This document shows positions 1 to 11,687 of a stretch of DNA of 64,000 bases, one piece after another. The position numbers and the translations under genes are program-made. The notes beneath the pieces were generated by a model, which saw only the letters and a program-made list of their open reading frames with translations, ran no database searches and had not been told where the DNA came from. Each line of letters starts with the position of its first letter. The stretch's first letter is position 1. This DNA is from Diatrype stigma (taxonomy: Eukaryota; Ascomycota; Sordariomycetes; Xylariales; Diatrypaceae): contig JAKJXP020000145.1 in NCBI GenBank assembly GCA_022225965.2, forward strand, positions 28,092-92,091, given 5' to 3'.

Positions 1-1120
1 TACCTACCTGCTGCCACCTACCTACCTATTGCCACCTACTTACCTGCTGCTACCTACCTACCTGCTGCCACTTACTTACCTGCTGCCACCTACCTACCTG
101 CTGCCACCTACCTGCTGCCACCTACCTGCTGCCACCTACCTGCTGCCACCTAGCCCTCCGATTGGGTGCATTCTTTATATATATGGGTCATTTACCTGTA
201 TTAGTACTAGTAGCTGCTGGCACCTATAACTGTACCTATAATTGCACCTAGCTGTTCCAAACCACCTAGCTGTTGCAAGCTCCCTAGCTTACGTAAGCAA
301 CCTAATTGCTGCTGTTACCTATTTACCTGCTGCTATTTACCTACCTGTTGCACCTAGCTGCAAGTCTTAGCCCTCCGATTAGGTGCATTCTCTATATATG
401 TGGGTTACCTACCTATATTTGTACTAGTAGCTGCTGGCACCTATAACTGCACCTACTGTTATAAGCCATTTAGCTGTTGCAAGCCCCTTAGCTGTTGCAA
501 GCCCCTAGCTGGTGGCAACCACTTAGCTTACGTAATTCGCTAGGTGGCTACCATCCGCTAGGTGGCTTGCAATAGTAGGTGCAACAGTAGGTGCAATTGT
601 AAGTGGCAGCAATTACAGGTCGGCGACCCACATAAACTGAGGATGTACCCAATCAGCGGGCCAGTATTGCAGCAGGTAGGTAGGTGGCAGCAGGTAGGTG
701 GCAGCAGGTAGGTGGCAGCAGGTAGGTGGCAGCAGGTAGGTAGGTGGCAGCAGGTAGGTAGGTGGCAGCAGGTAGGTAGGTGGCAGCAGGTAGGTAGGTG
801 GCAGCAGCAGTTCGGCCGCTTACGTAAGCTAGGTGGCTTGTAACAGCCAGGTGCAACAGTAGGTGCAATTGTAGGTGCTGTGGGGCGGTCACGTGGATTC
901 GCTACTAGATAGATCTCCTTAGCTTTTAGCTTAGCTTTACTCACTTAGCAGAATACAACTTCGTTTCCCCCTCATTCCGGATCCCTACAGTGATCCCACA
1001 TTTGGCAATTCCAGGTCGGCGACCCATATAAATAAAGGATGCACCCAATCAGCGGGCTAGGATTGCAGCAGGTAGGTAGGTGGCAGCAGGGCTAGCTCGA
1101 ATTAAGTGGCATTAGGGTTA
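1..1120. repeat. Complex minisatellite block with direct and inverted copies
   Basis: The core unit is CCTACCTGCTGCCA and variants. It runs in one orientation at about 1-150 and as its reverse complement (GCAGGTAGGTGGCAGCA) at about 665-805 and 1063-1090. A longer motif with the core GATTGGGTGCAT is present at about 152-250 and 368-460 (direct) and at about 610-662 and 1010-1062 (inverted). The palindrome GCTTACGTAAGC occurs at about 287 and 822. Short ORFs through the block are low-complexity repeat translations and are not called as genes. The block may be part of a decayed element that extends left of the window. Confidence 0.9.
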
Positions 1121-1330
1121 AAGCTAGTCCTTTACGGTTTAGGTTGGGCAGTAGGCTAGCTGCATCGGGCTTAGCGCATACCATATACAGCTTAAAGCAG
1201 ACGCTAGGCTAGCCCGTTAAAGCCTAGCCCGTACCGGCACTAGCCGCTTTAAGCGTACACGGGCCGTTATGCGCATATTGAGTTACTTTCCTATTTGGGA
1301 CAGCCGACTCCACCCAACTTCCATAGAAAA

Positions 1331-1516
1331 AAAAGCGACACAATAACCCTTCGTTTCACTACGGTATAAGCAAGCTTATAGACCTACGTTAACACTTGGG
1401 CATAAGCAAGCTTATGACCTACGTTAACACTTGGGCAAAAGCGACACAATAACCCTTCGTTTCACTATTCACTACGGTATAAGCAAGCTTATGACCTACG
1501 TTAACACTTGGGCATA
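1331..1516. repeat. Tandem duplication of a 75-100 bp unit with a 36 bp sub-repeat
   Basis: The unit starting AAAGCGACACAATAACCC occurs at about 1331 and 1437. The 36 bp sub-repeat ATAAGCAAGCTTATGACC... ending CACTTGGGCA occurs three times, at about 1367-1401, 1402-1437 and 1478-1514. It contains the small palindrome AAGCAAGCTT. No coding potential is visible. Confidence 0.9.
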
Positions 1517-2407
1517 ACCTCCTCATGTTTGGTTGCGTTCATCTGTATATTGAGAGGATTAATGTAGAGCACCCTCTTCCCTTTATAGTATATTCATCCG
1601 GCTCACTGAAACAATGCTGAAAACACGACTTAGAATTCCCTAGGTTGTTGCCCACGTGATAGAATGACCGGGTACTACAGTTTGTTGTTTAGGTATATTA
1701 GCAGAACACCTAGTCTTTTCAAGCCATTACAGCGCACATCCCGGCCAAAGGTTGAGATGTCATCTATAATCTGCCCGGATTACCACATGTCTCTTTAGGT
1801 ACATGGGTTTATTGTAATTGTCAAACGTATATACTCCGATGTACTTATCCCCACAATTTCAAATGATCCCCTTTGCGCGGCGGTTTTGCCTTTCGAGGCG
1901 GGCCCGGGCATTTCCGAGCCAGCCGGACTCGGGCCAAGTCGCAATTATAGACAACATGAGCCCCATCTCCCCAGATATATGTATTAGGGTCGTATAATAG
2001 TTCCCACGTGGAATGGTGATAATGTTAGGGTCTTCACTTTGGGCTGACCACCTACCAGTCAGCCCCTCAATCTTCGTAGCGTTCCGCAGCCCCCTTCCTG
2101 CTTCTCGTGTCTATAAACTGCGCAACACCGAACCGATCTCATGAACTAGCGTCAACGTAGTTCTGGAGGTCAAGAAGAGCTACAGAACCTGTCTGTATCC
2201 GAACTTCGTCGATGCTGTGATATATGTTATCTATAGATGCATAGGCGCTTGTGTGATGTTAATGGCATCTACCTCGCGGCCTTAAGGCACGGCGGCCCTG
2301 ACAAAGCTTTGCGATGTTCAGAGGAAGTCACCTCGGCCGTGGAAATCTTCACCGCGGGATTATTGATATATAAAATATAGCGTGATCGGCATGTCTTCCA
2401 AGCTCGT
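1517..2407. other. Intergenic, no gene seen
   Basis: Unique-looking sequence of mixed composition between the repeat block and the Zn2Cys6 gene. It would contain the 3' UTR of the minus-strand regulator. I see no ORF or RNA gene that I can support. Confidence 0.6.
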
Positions 2408-4019
2408 TCAGTCCACCTGAGGTACGTGTAGGCTTTGTGATAGTGCTATCATATCTCGCGAAGCTTGCAGCGCCCTTTCCTGGAGGACCGCCTCAGCATG
2501 TGTGGCGACATCGAGCGGATCTCGAAGCGATGCTGCGGGCATATTTTGCATGGCACTGAACATTTTACTCAAAAGCTCAATATGGGTGACAAAGCCGCCG
2601 TTCTGGTTCGCCTGTAGCATGACGTGTTGACTATTCCAATCCGCGCCCCATAGATCCGAGGGCATGGTATCTCCCTCGTAAAGGACGATTCGGAGAGGCC
2701 ATTGTAACCGCGGCCACCACTCTTCATCGTCGGGGTCGAAGAGCGATACGATACCCATCACCTCTCGACGGGCCACGCCCTTGAGCCACCACATACCGTC
2801 GAGGCATTTGAGCAGAGCAAAATAACTGGCGAGTATAGCGAGTGCGCGAGGGCGGCGCGCTTCCAGAAGCTCAAGAAATCGGCGTGACACTGTAGCCAAA
2901 AAGACTAACGGTGCACCTGTATGAGGTATTTTATGAGCCCAGTTGAGGACAGCTACAGCGTGTTCGTAGGCCTGCCGAGTGAGTAAGTAGCCGGGAGATT
3001 CTTCTTCCCCGGAAAGGGCGAGTTCCTCGTCAAGTCCCACGAGCAGATCCCCAAAGAAAGTACACTCATGCTCCGAAAGATTCAAATTTAAAGCCGGCTG
3101 CGCCTCGATGATGGGAATGACAATGCCGCTGTTGCGCAACCACTGCCAGCTGGAGGCAACGACGGCCTTGACACCCTGGAAAGAATGAAACCAGGAGAGC
3201 GGTAGCACATAACCGTCATTCCGATCTTTGAGATCTCCGCTATCATCGCGCGTGAAGATGCGGGAAGCAGTAGACTGGAAGGCGATGAGGGAGGCTGTTA
3301 AGAAAAGCGCTTCGGCATTGGCCTCGTTGATTCCATTGCTGAGACTAGCGCCATACTCGGATAGCGTAGCGGCCATATATGCGTGACTCGCCCGTACTAG
3401 ATCTTGGTCGTGAGGGGCGTGTGACCTTAAATGAAGCGCGGAAACAGCCAACAAAGCATCGGCTAAGAAGCCGGCGCCCTTGAACGCGAGGTTCGGGACC
3501 GTCTCCCTCCATATGTTCTCGCTAACATCATCTGCTATAGCCAGGGTCTTGCAGGTGATGGTTGTATAATGGTGGAGGAGTTTCAGTTCCATCATACGGT
3601 TGTTCTTGGAAGTCTTCGATATGGTTATGGCGGGTTCGGGGTTGCGATAGATGGAAAGCGGAGTGGTGGCTGCCAACGAAGGTGTGGTAGCGACGGTGTT
3701 GATGGTCATAGGGGACGCGGCCGAAGGGCTGTCGGCAAAGCTACCGGTCGAAGTAGTCGGACGAGGAGTGTCAGCAGGGGCGAGATAGTCGACTACGTCA
3801 GGATGCTCGAAGTCGCAAGCAGCCCCGTGCCTGACACAGTTCCCGCATCGAGGGTGGACTTCATCGCACTTTTACACCGCTGCCAGGTTAGCTTTCCGCA
3901 CTGCTAGCTGGGAACTACGTATGAACGAACGGTACGGCAGGACTACGGACTTTTATCTTCCTCGCCTTGCAACGCCGACATCCAGCTCGAGACTTCTTGT
4001 GTGATCTTCGTGGTGGCAT
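2408..4019 (-). CDS. Zn2Cys6 transcription factor (two exons, 509 aa)
   Basis: Fungal binuclear zinc-cluster regulator, expected to act in the nucleus as a sequence-specific activator or repressor. Exon 1 is 3951-4019, intron 3869-3950 and exon 2 2408-3868. The intron starts GTCCGT, has a CTAAC branch site and ends AAAAG. It splits the zinc finger, so exon 2 read alone hides the DNA-binding domain. The joined cluster is C14-x2-C17-x6-C24-x6-C31-x2-C34-x6-C41, preceded by a basic N-terminus (MPPRRSHKKSRAG). A linker rich in Pro/Ser/Thr follows, then a helical region of about 380 residues without a signal peptide, typical of the C-terminal half of fungal Zn2Cys6 factors. The target genes are unknown. 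Its divergent neighbour is the dynamin-like gene 1.4 kb away, so there is no tight shared promoter. Confidence 0.87.
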
Positions 4020-5335
4020 TGTGGGTGCCTAGGTCCAAGGTCAGGGGGAGGGTTTGGGTAGGTTACTACCAAGTAGCGCTATCTTCCAGAATCGCCAGTC
4101 CACGGCGAGTCGCATGGTGTCAATGCAAGTACGAATTGATCACGCCTCGGAGTCTGCTGGACGGGCGTCATCAAGGTCATCAAGGATGAGATCAAAGCAT
4201 AGATCAAATCAAGTGCGGTTGTTGTAGTTGAAGAGCTTCAGGTATTGCCCTGCCTCTGTTGCGCCTAGCCTCTTGATAGTAGGTGCTACTCGTAGTTACT
4301 AATCAAGAACCAATTTATTTGATCGCGTCTGCTTTATATACACACATACAAATACGAATCAGTACTTACCGATTCGCTATTACATAACGGATCCCCCACT
4401 AAACTGCCGGGTCGTGCGGGTGCAGTGCTACGCCACGCCTGCACTTACTTCCTCTAAGCGCCATCTTCCATGTGGGACTTCGAAGGTTCGATGGGCAAGT
4501 CGGAGATTCGGGGGACTAGAACGCCCGTTGAAGAATCAGGATCCAATCACATACCTACCTAGGTAGGTACCTACATGGTCTACCTGACTAAAGTACCTAG
4601 GTAGTTGGCATGTACCCGTGGACCTGTAGCTTTCCAATAGGTACTCTCAATACACGTGTGGTCGCCTCTCAGCCCCTTTTTGAATTCCAACTTCATGTTC
4701 TCACATCTGGTTTTATCTGCCCTTATTGAAGCCGTTTGCTGTTTCACTGTGAGAAAGGAACTGTCATCAATGGCATGCGCAATATTGATACTTACCCGAA
4801 CTACTTCGTATCAGCCTTTGCATCTTGTATGATCTTTCTTCCAGATGTAAGGCTGAAAAAGTGGGGTCACTCATTATGTCCTGTGGGACTTCATGCGTCT
4901 TATTGTCCGCATAAGCAGTCCAGTTTCACACATCCAAAAAGGAAGAATGTACCTAATGCCTTATCTAATGATCTAGGCAAGACGTGACATAAAAGGCTCC
5001 CTGCATCCTATGATTCACATCAACTATAGGTTTGGGGTCTCATTGTCAAAGAACACCATTGAAGATTGAAGATAAGCTTAAATAGGCATCGACGACAGAC
5101 ATGGGCACCCTTGTCAACCTGCAGGTAAACGCCGTCCCTGGTTCTGCCTACTGCCTACTGCTACCTTAGGCGAAGCAACTGCTAGTTATGGCCCAATTTT
5201 CACAAAGCTCCGAGCCGCGTGGATTTGCGACACCAAAGATGAGGCAGGCTGTTCACTCTTTTCTTTGACTGAAGTCCCACCTAGATACTCGCCTAGGCTG
5301 AGATCTTGACTAGATTTCCTTATAAGCCAGCCCTT
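4020..5335. other. Intergenic between divergent genes
   Basis: This 1.3 kb holds both promoters (minus-strand regulator, plus-strand dynamin). At 4550-4612 there is a cluster of the near-palindromic motif TACCTAGGTAGGTACCTA, which recurs across intergenic DNA in this window. The open frame at 4736-4987 begins at TTG and has no recognisable content, so it is not called as a gene. Confidence 0.55.
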
Positions 5336-5400
5336 TCCCAGCCAGCACTGTCCCAGCCAGCACTGTCCCAGCCAGCCCTCTTCCAGCCGTCCATCTTAGC
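5336..5400 (+). repeat. 15 bp tandem repeat in the dynamin 5' leader
   Basis: Three to four copies of CCCAGCCAGCACTGT, the last ones degenerate, end 19 bp before the dynamin start codon. They are probably in the 5' UTR or core promoter. No function is implied by sequence alone. Confidence 0.8.
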
Positions 5401-5418
5401 CAGGTCCGTTCTTATTAC

Positions 5419-7707
5419 ATGGCCAAGAAGAAAGCAAGCAAAATGGGTGACACTTCCGCTTCGGCGGGTGATTTGGCGGAACAGATCTCTCAGAAGACAT
5501 CGGGTCTAATCCAATCAAGAAGCCACAGAGATCTCCTGGATGTCGTCGACTCATTGCGGTCCCGCGGTGTCAGTCATTATGTGGACTTGCCACAGATCAT
5601 TGTGTGTGGGAGTCAATCCTCGGGAAAGAGCTCAACACTCGAGTCGCTTTCTGGGATTGCTTTCCCTACCGCTGAAGGGCTCTGCACGCGGTTTGCTACA
5701 GAGCTAATCCTGAGACGAGGTGATAAGCATGAACTAAAGGTCCATATCCAGCCAGGTGCCAACAGGGGCAAGGAAGACCGGAAAAGACTAGCTGCATTCT
5801 CAAAAACAAGTGACCAGAAGGACTTCCCGAGGATCGTCGAGGCAGCGAAGGCTGCCATGGGCCTTGTTGGAGAAGGATCTAAGGTCTACAGCACTGATGT
5901 GCTGCGCATCGAGAGCACATCGCCAAACGCGCCTAATTTGACACTCGTTGATCTACCTGGAATCTTCGGCGCCTCTGACAAGAACCAGTCAGATGGTGAT
6001 GCTACCTTGGTTCAGGATTTGGTCACTTCATACATGCAGCAGAAGCGCAGCATCATTCTAGCTGTCGTCACTGCCGATAACCCCTTCGCCAACCAGCCTG
6101 TCACCAAGTTTGCCCGAGACATCGATCCGAAGGGGGTCAGGACCCTCGGCCTGATCACCAAGCCGGATAAGATTGACAGAGGCTCTGACAGTGAGAACTA
6201 CTACGTGGAGTTGGCCCAGAACCAGAATGTCAAGCTACACCTGGGTTGGCATGTCTTACGCAACCGTGGTCATAAGACCATGGACGACACTGCTGAGGAA
6301 CGAGATGCGAGGGAGGCCGACTTCTTCAATGATTCAGTCTGGGGTGTGCTAGAGCCGTCCCAGCTTGGAGTGCAGGCACTCAGAACACGGTTGCGCGAAA
6401 TCCTATGGAAACACATTCAGCAGGGACTTCCTGGTGTGAAGTCCGACGTGCAATCCGGAATCAAGGATTGCACTTACAAGTTGGAGCAGCTTGGGAAAGC
6501 TCGGAGCACGAGGAAGGAAAAGCATACTTATCTTCAGCATATCTCAAGCCGCCTCTCCGTTCTCGTTCGCGCTGCCATTGATGGCATGTATTCGCACCGA
6601 TTCTTCGAGTCCTTTCCCGGCCAGCAGGACGCATTCGAAAGGCGATTACGGGCTAATGTGCAAAAGATCCTCACTGATTACGCGGAGAAGATGCGCACCG
6701 ATGGCCATGCCTTAGAGATTGTTGAGGCACACGCGAAGCCTTCCCGGAGTAAACCTTCGAGATACATCATGAGGCCTGACTATCTTGACGAGGTGAAAAT
6801 TCTCATGGTTGAATGCCGTGGTCGTGAACTACCGGGGACGTTTAACCCTCTAGTTGTAGGAGATTTGTTCAGTCGACAATGCAAACCTTGGGAAGCTATC
6901 ACTCGGAATCTAGTTGAACAGATCCACGAAGCAGCTACGACTACTTTCAACAGGGTCGTGTCAGAGCTCTGCGACCAGAACACCAAGTCACGCCTGATGA
7001 GGGGACTGATTCAACCATCATTACATCAACTTCGAAGAAATCTGAAGGAGAAGGTGGACGAACTCTTAGAGCCGCATTTATCGGTCCATCCCATCACCTA
7101 CAATGATTGGCTCGTCCAGATAGTTCAGAAAACACAAAATGAACGCCACGATGCTGAATTTGACGCGCAATGTCGTGTTATTACCGCTGTAACTGCTGGA
7201 ACAGCGAAGGAAGGTGGTACTTATAACACGGATTTAAAGCTGCTTCTACAGGCGCTAAGGGCAGCAACGCGGCCGGATGTGGAGAAATACTCGGCATCGC
7301 TTGCTTCGGACGTAGCAGCTGCTTACTACCAGGTAAAGATCCGTTCCTATGATTTTCTTCCGGGAGCTAATAGAAATGACAAATGATAGGTCGCTCTCAA
7401 GAAATTCATCGACGACATCAGTGTCAACGCCATCGAGACCTGCCTTATACAGTGCCTCCCAGATGTGTAAGTCCCCCAGAAATCTGGACACCGTTAGATC
7501 CTTTACTCACCACCTCGCAGCTTCTCCCCCGACGTGGTGTGGGACCTGTCAGACGAACAGGTCGAGCAACTAGGATCCGAGGACGACGGCACCGTGAAAG
7601 AGCGCGAGGACCTGACCAAGAAACTGAAGACTCTTGAGAAGGGATTAATGGACCTAGACGCGTTCACCGCACGATCGGGTGCTCAGGAGCTCACCTCGGA
7701 GGCTTAG
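5419..7707 (+). CDS. Dynamin-like large GTPase (Mx/DLP type, 725 aa)
   Basis: Large GTPase of the dynamin superfamily. Exons are 5419-7332, 7390-7466 and 7521-7707; introns are 7333-7389 (GTAAAG...TAG) and 7467-7520 (GTAAGT...CAG). The GTPase domain covers about residues 50-330: P-loop GSQSSGKSS at 64-72, the LCTRF region near 88-92, DLPG at 178-181 and TKPD at 247-250. Middle and stalk segments follow. The GTPase effector domain is only completed by splicing in exons 2 and 3 (VALKKFIDDISVNAIETCL and onward). There is no PH domain or transmembrane segment, so the shape is Mx/Vps1-like. Fungi carry several such paralogues besides the housekeeping Vps1 and Dnm1. This copy looks like one of the accessory, Mx-like ones because of its divergent N-terminus and its HET-gene neighbours; that is inference. 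A second in-frame Met is at residue 9. Confidence 0.92.
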
Positions 7708-8480
7708 GGGCGACGGGGTGGATACAGGGACCAGGGCGATGATCGATTAGACCAGGCTGGGCAAAGCCACAGGCATTTGAGGGTCCTCCGCCATGACATC
7801 AACGAATGATGATATGTAGTTGTTAGAGTAAGAACTACTCGCTTAAACATAACCGGGTTTCCAGGTGTGAGCACTGTCGAGTCTTTTCCGGGCATGTAAG
7901 AATTGCAAATTGCAAGTAGGACCTGAGTACGCCAGTATAACAAGTACACTCAAACCTGCCAGCCGATATATCTATATTCCATCCCCGTTATATAAACACA
8001 CCTAGTATCAAATATCAGGCAACTAGTGCCTATGCGGTGTTCTATATGTATTCTAGAGTAACACCAGGTAGGGCTGCTTAGACCGTCCCTGTGGATCACC
8101 TTACACTCTTATCTCCGAATAGGGGTACCCCATTACTACGGCACGTACTTGAGCCAAGATGAAGATCACGGCGATGATATGACCCCAAGTCTGATGCCTT
8201 TTACGAAAATCATGCTCCAGTCTCCATACTTCAGCCCAGGAACACTACCACAATAGCGAATGTTCAGCATGTTTGAGTTTGATGACTTATCGTGACTATC
8301 AGCCGCTCTCTATCCTCCCTCTCTACCACTAGATCGACCAGTCCTAGTTGTAATCTAACCACCTTCATATGGTAGTTAATGGAGCGCCCCACATACTGTC
8401 AGGAGCTTTGGTGCGCAAAGTAATAGTAAAAACTGGTAGATAGGGGGAGGAATGAACCAGAATGGTTCTCAACCTATGGA
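7708..8480. other. Intergenic downstream of dynamin
   Basis: Holds the dynamin 3' UTR and unique-looking sequence up to the left end of a TIR element. No gene or RNA was recognised. Confidence 0.55.
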
Positions 8481-8760
8481 AGCTATAATTAGGGGACAGT
8501 CCCTCATAGCCGTAGAAGCCCCACTACACAAATGGAGAGCCACCCTAGGTAGGCTATAACGGTCGGAAGGCTATGTGCTAAATTTGGCGCTAAGTTCTTT
8601 GGCACCTGCCAGTACACTTATACATACAGCCATAAACCCAACACCCCCTCCCCCTTATGTACGCATATGTTCGCATTCGTTTTATAAGCACGATTTTATA
8701 TGGAAATATTTTCGTTTTTTCTGATAGCTAACATTAGGTATATTACATGCTAATCCCAAA

Positions 8761-8830
8761 CAGCGCCGTCCAAGCAGCGCCGTCCAAGCAGCGCCGTCTA
8801 AGCAGTGCCGTCCTAAGCAGCGCCGCCGCC
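8761..8830. repeat. 14 bp tandem repeat inside the TIR element
   Basis: About five copies of CAGCGCCGTCCAAG, with small variations, ending in GCCGCCGCC. It stands out as GC-rich within AT-rich element DNA. Confidence 0.9.
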
Positions 8831-8997
8831 CCCTTTTTACCCCCCAACTTATGCCGTTACGTTATTCGATTTGTATTCTTTTGCGTTATAACACCCTTTT
8901 ACCTAAGCATTAAATACAGAAACGGACCAAACGGTTGCGAGTTTTAGTAATAGGCTGGCTAAAGGCATTATTAAGGACTGCAAAAAGGAAAAAAAAA

Positions 8998-9012
8998 GGG
9001 GGGGGGGGGGGG
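8998..9012. repeat. Poly-G tract of 15 bases
   Basis: An A-run is followed by fifteen consecutive G inside the TIR element. Length may vary between isolates or reflect assembly uncertainty. Confidence 0.9.
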
Positions 9013-9295
9013 CATGGCCGGGGCTGTACTTACAAGCTAGCAGGTGCCAAAAAGCTTAGCTCCAGATTTAGCACATAGCCTTCCGACCGTTATAGCCTTC
9101 CTAGGGTGGCTCCAAATGGATCCCATGGATCCCTATAATTAGTCCCTATAGCTAGCACGCCCCCCTGGGGTACATCATCCTATAACACATGCCCACATCT
9201 CTTTTACAACAATATCCCTCCCACACTTCGAAGAGTTCGTAGAACTGAAGCAAATCGAAACTATTCAAACCGACCAAACCGATCACATTCCGTTG

Positions 9296-11371
9296 ATGGC
9301 GACAGAGATATGCGCAGCTTGCAATACGATCACCGTATCGATGCTGGTGAACGGTTTCGAGCACCCCCTTGATTATCACCAGATTCTAGAGTCCAAGCTC
9401 CATTGCCAATTCTGCGCTCTTGTCGCAAATTCCTATGATACACAGATTTGTGCCGAGCATGTAAAGGCATGCGACCGCATTCATCATGGCCGGATGGGCT
9501 GGCAATCATCGCCTACTGGCCCTGGTCTCCGTCGGGGCATGTTTACCCTCGACTCCTACCACTCCAGCCGTTCTCTGTCTATATGTGCCTCAGAAGGTAC
9601 GCAGTGGAACCCGTGCCTTGGTCGAAGTGCATGAACAAGATGACTAAACTTCATATGTGTCTTAGAGTCCAGTCTGTTTCAAAATGGAACCATCACACAG
9701 AGGGAGATCCAAGCTGCCGATTCTCCGCGCAACTTTCGTTTGCTCCGTGACTGGCTCGAGGAATGCCGCACGAGTCATGAGGAATGTCGGCGTGGATCCT
9801 ATTCGGGGCAATATTTCGACGACCTCAATCACTCAACCTCCCTACCGTTTAGGGTCATTGACGTAGGGTGCAGCGACGGTTCAGAGCCACCGCGCCTACG
9901 GACGACACATTATCAAGAAGTGGGGAGATATTTGACCATCAGTCATTGTTGGGGCAAGATACAGCCCCCAAAGACTACCAGTGTGACTGTTGAGGCGTGG
10001 CATGTGGAGATACCTCTAGAGCAACTATCTAAGACGATTGTGGACGCAATACGTCTTACAAGAGAATTCGGCGAGCGTTTTCTCTGGGTTGATTCGCTCT
10101 GTATTGTCCAAGACGACCCTGGCGATCTCGCAACACAGATAGGACTAATGGGGGCGATTTTCGAAGGGGCGTACTGCATGATCGCGGCGACTGACGCAAA
10201 AGGCATCGACGGATCTTCGGATACTGACCTAGGTCTATTTCGTAGCAAACCGCAGTATTTCAAGACTGCTTGTCTTCGAGCGCGAGAAGATGAAAAAAGC
10301 TTACCTAACGAGACACATGAGGTTTTCATACATGAGGATCCTAGACCATTTGGTCTGCGGGAAAAGCTCCGGCAGAAAGCGTGGTATTCACGCGGTTGGA
10401 TCTATCAGGAACGCGAGCTAAGTAGAAGGTGTATCTTCTTCACCCAAGAAACCGTCGGTTGGAGGTGCAGCCTGTACTGGGAAACGGAACAAACGGGCGT
10501 TCCGGAGCGGCGCGAGGCCCGTACGAAGTTCAATTTAGACGATACGACCGAGGCAGGTGATGGTTATACCTACCATCCTAAACATAGAGTCCGAAGGCTA
10601 TGGCAAGCTTCGGTTGAGGACTACAGTGCGACAAAGCTAAGTTACGGCTTCGACAAGAATAAAGCGTTGCAGGGCATGATGGAACGGCTAGGCACCCGCT
10701 ATGGAGCCAGCTTCCACTTCGGTATCTTAGACATGGGATCGAAAGAGGAATTGTGCCGTCAGCTGCTCTGGATGCCGAAGGCGCATCATGACAGCTCGTC
10801 CGAAAGCGACTACGACTTCACCTGTCCTACTTGGAGCTGGATGATCATGAGTGGACCGGTGACGTGGACCTTCGATGACCATACACACTCCGAACCCCTT
10901 TCCGAGGTACAGTTCGGCCAAGTACGGGGGGACTCGCAACAACTTCATATTTCCGGCCCGGGCCGTGTCCTCGGAGTCGGGACACCGATTGGGGACATAC
11001 CTCGCTTTGGCCAGCACGAAAGATGGGCTCCTGACACACATTTCGGCTGGTCGGAGGCCGAGCTGGCCTTGGATTCGGGTGCCAAGACGATCCTTTCCAA
11101 CGCCGGTGACATGATTGGGTGGATCTTATTCGATACTTCGAACGAACATGGCAACATTACCGCCGTTTCTCTCCAACAATACTTCAGGTTAGACGACGAG
11201 GAAGAGCCCCTTTGTGTCGAATTTCTAGCTTTGACTGAGGTGCCTGGGCAAAAGAGCCCACTGCCGATAAATGCACCAGGTAGATATCGTCGTGTCGGGA
11301 GAGGCAGAGTCCTTATAGGCAGCTTTGACTGGCTGGGGGGGTGTGAGCCTCACAATATCATTGTGGTTTAA
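9296..11371 (+). CDS. HET-domain protein 1 (668 aa)
   Basis: Heterokaryon-incompatibility (HET) domain protein; members trigger programmed cell death after non-self recognition in filamentous ascomycetes. Exon 1 is 9296-9596 and exon 2 9666-11371. The 69 nt intron (GTACGC, branch TGACTAAAC, end CTTAG) removes an in-frame stop and keeps the frame. The ATG at 9296 is the first in frame. The N-terminus has paired cysteines (CAAC near residue 6, CQFC near 40) as in many HET proteins. The HET domain covers about residues 188-340, with RYLTISHCWG, a Lys-Thr-Ile-Val-Asp-Ala-Ile helix region, and FLWVDSLCIVQDD. It then reads AFEGAYCMIAA-like and a WYSRGWIYQERELSRR block. The C-terminal 300 residues carry no domain I recognise. 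There is no NACHT/WD40 partner and no transmembrane segment. The promoter abuts a TIR element. Confidence 0.93.
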
Positions 11372-11687
11372 GCTTCATACATCCGCTTCTGCAGCCGTGC
11401 TTACTCCGGTCGACAAATCCCAAATCGGTAATCTTGATATAGCCCACTTTTAGTTTATTCCATACGGTTCTGTCCCTTCGAATACCTGAGCAACCTGAAG
11501 GCTGAGGGAGTTGGGCGGGGAAGAGATGGAGTGGGGTAAGGGGGAAAGGGGGCATAATAATGTAACATAAGTGTCGGAACCAACACAACCCGTCCTTTAA
11601 ATCGACATCTCCCATTTCTTGTTAGGCTTCAGTCGTCCCCCCTCTATAGCCTTTTCGACTAATGCTCTATATCCGATCATTATCGTC
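11372..11687. other. Short intergenic between the two HET genes
   Basis: This 316 bp spacer between co-directional HET genes must contain the terminator of the first and the promoter of the second. No other feature was seen. Confidence 0.6.

Larger units (their letters stand above)
8481..9155. mobile_element. Non-autonomous TIR element (MITE-like), about 0.68 kb
   Basis: Two arms of about 85-95 bp are inverted complements. The left arm is 8531-8625, starting GAGCCACCCTAGGTAGGCTA. The right arm is about 9025-9120 and reads, as reverse complement, GAGCCACCCTAGGAAGGCTA. I count roughly ten mismatches over about 83 bp. Outside both arms lies an AGCTATA / CTATAATTAGGG motif, so the true ends may be near 8481 and 9155. 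The interior is AT-rich and has no transposase frame. It holds a 14 bp GC-rich tandem repeat and a 15-base G run. The right end lies about 140 bp before the first HET gene. No target-site duplication was confirmed. Confidence 0.8.

Noticed and set aside
29..944. Open frames of 66-128 aa in the repeat block
   Set aside because: They translate the tandem repeat (YLLPPT/ATYLPA) in several frames and have no coding signature.
4736..4987. 83-aa frame between the regulator and dynamin
   Set aside because: First codon is TTG; no recognisable features.
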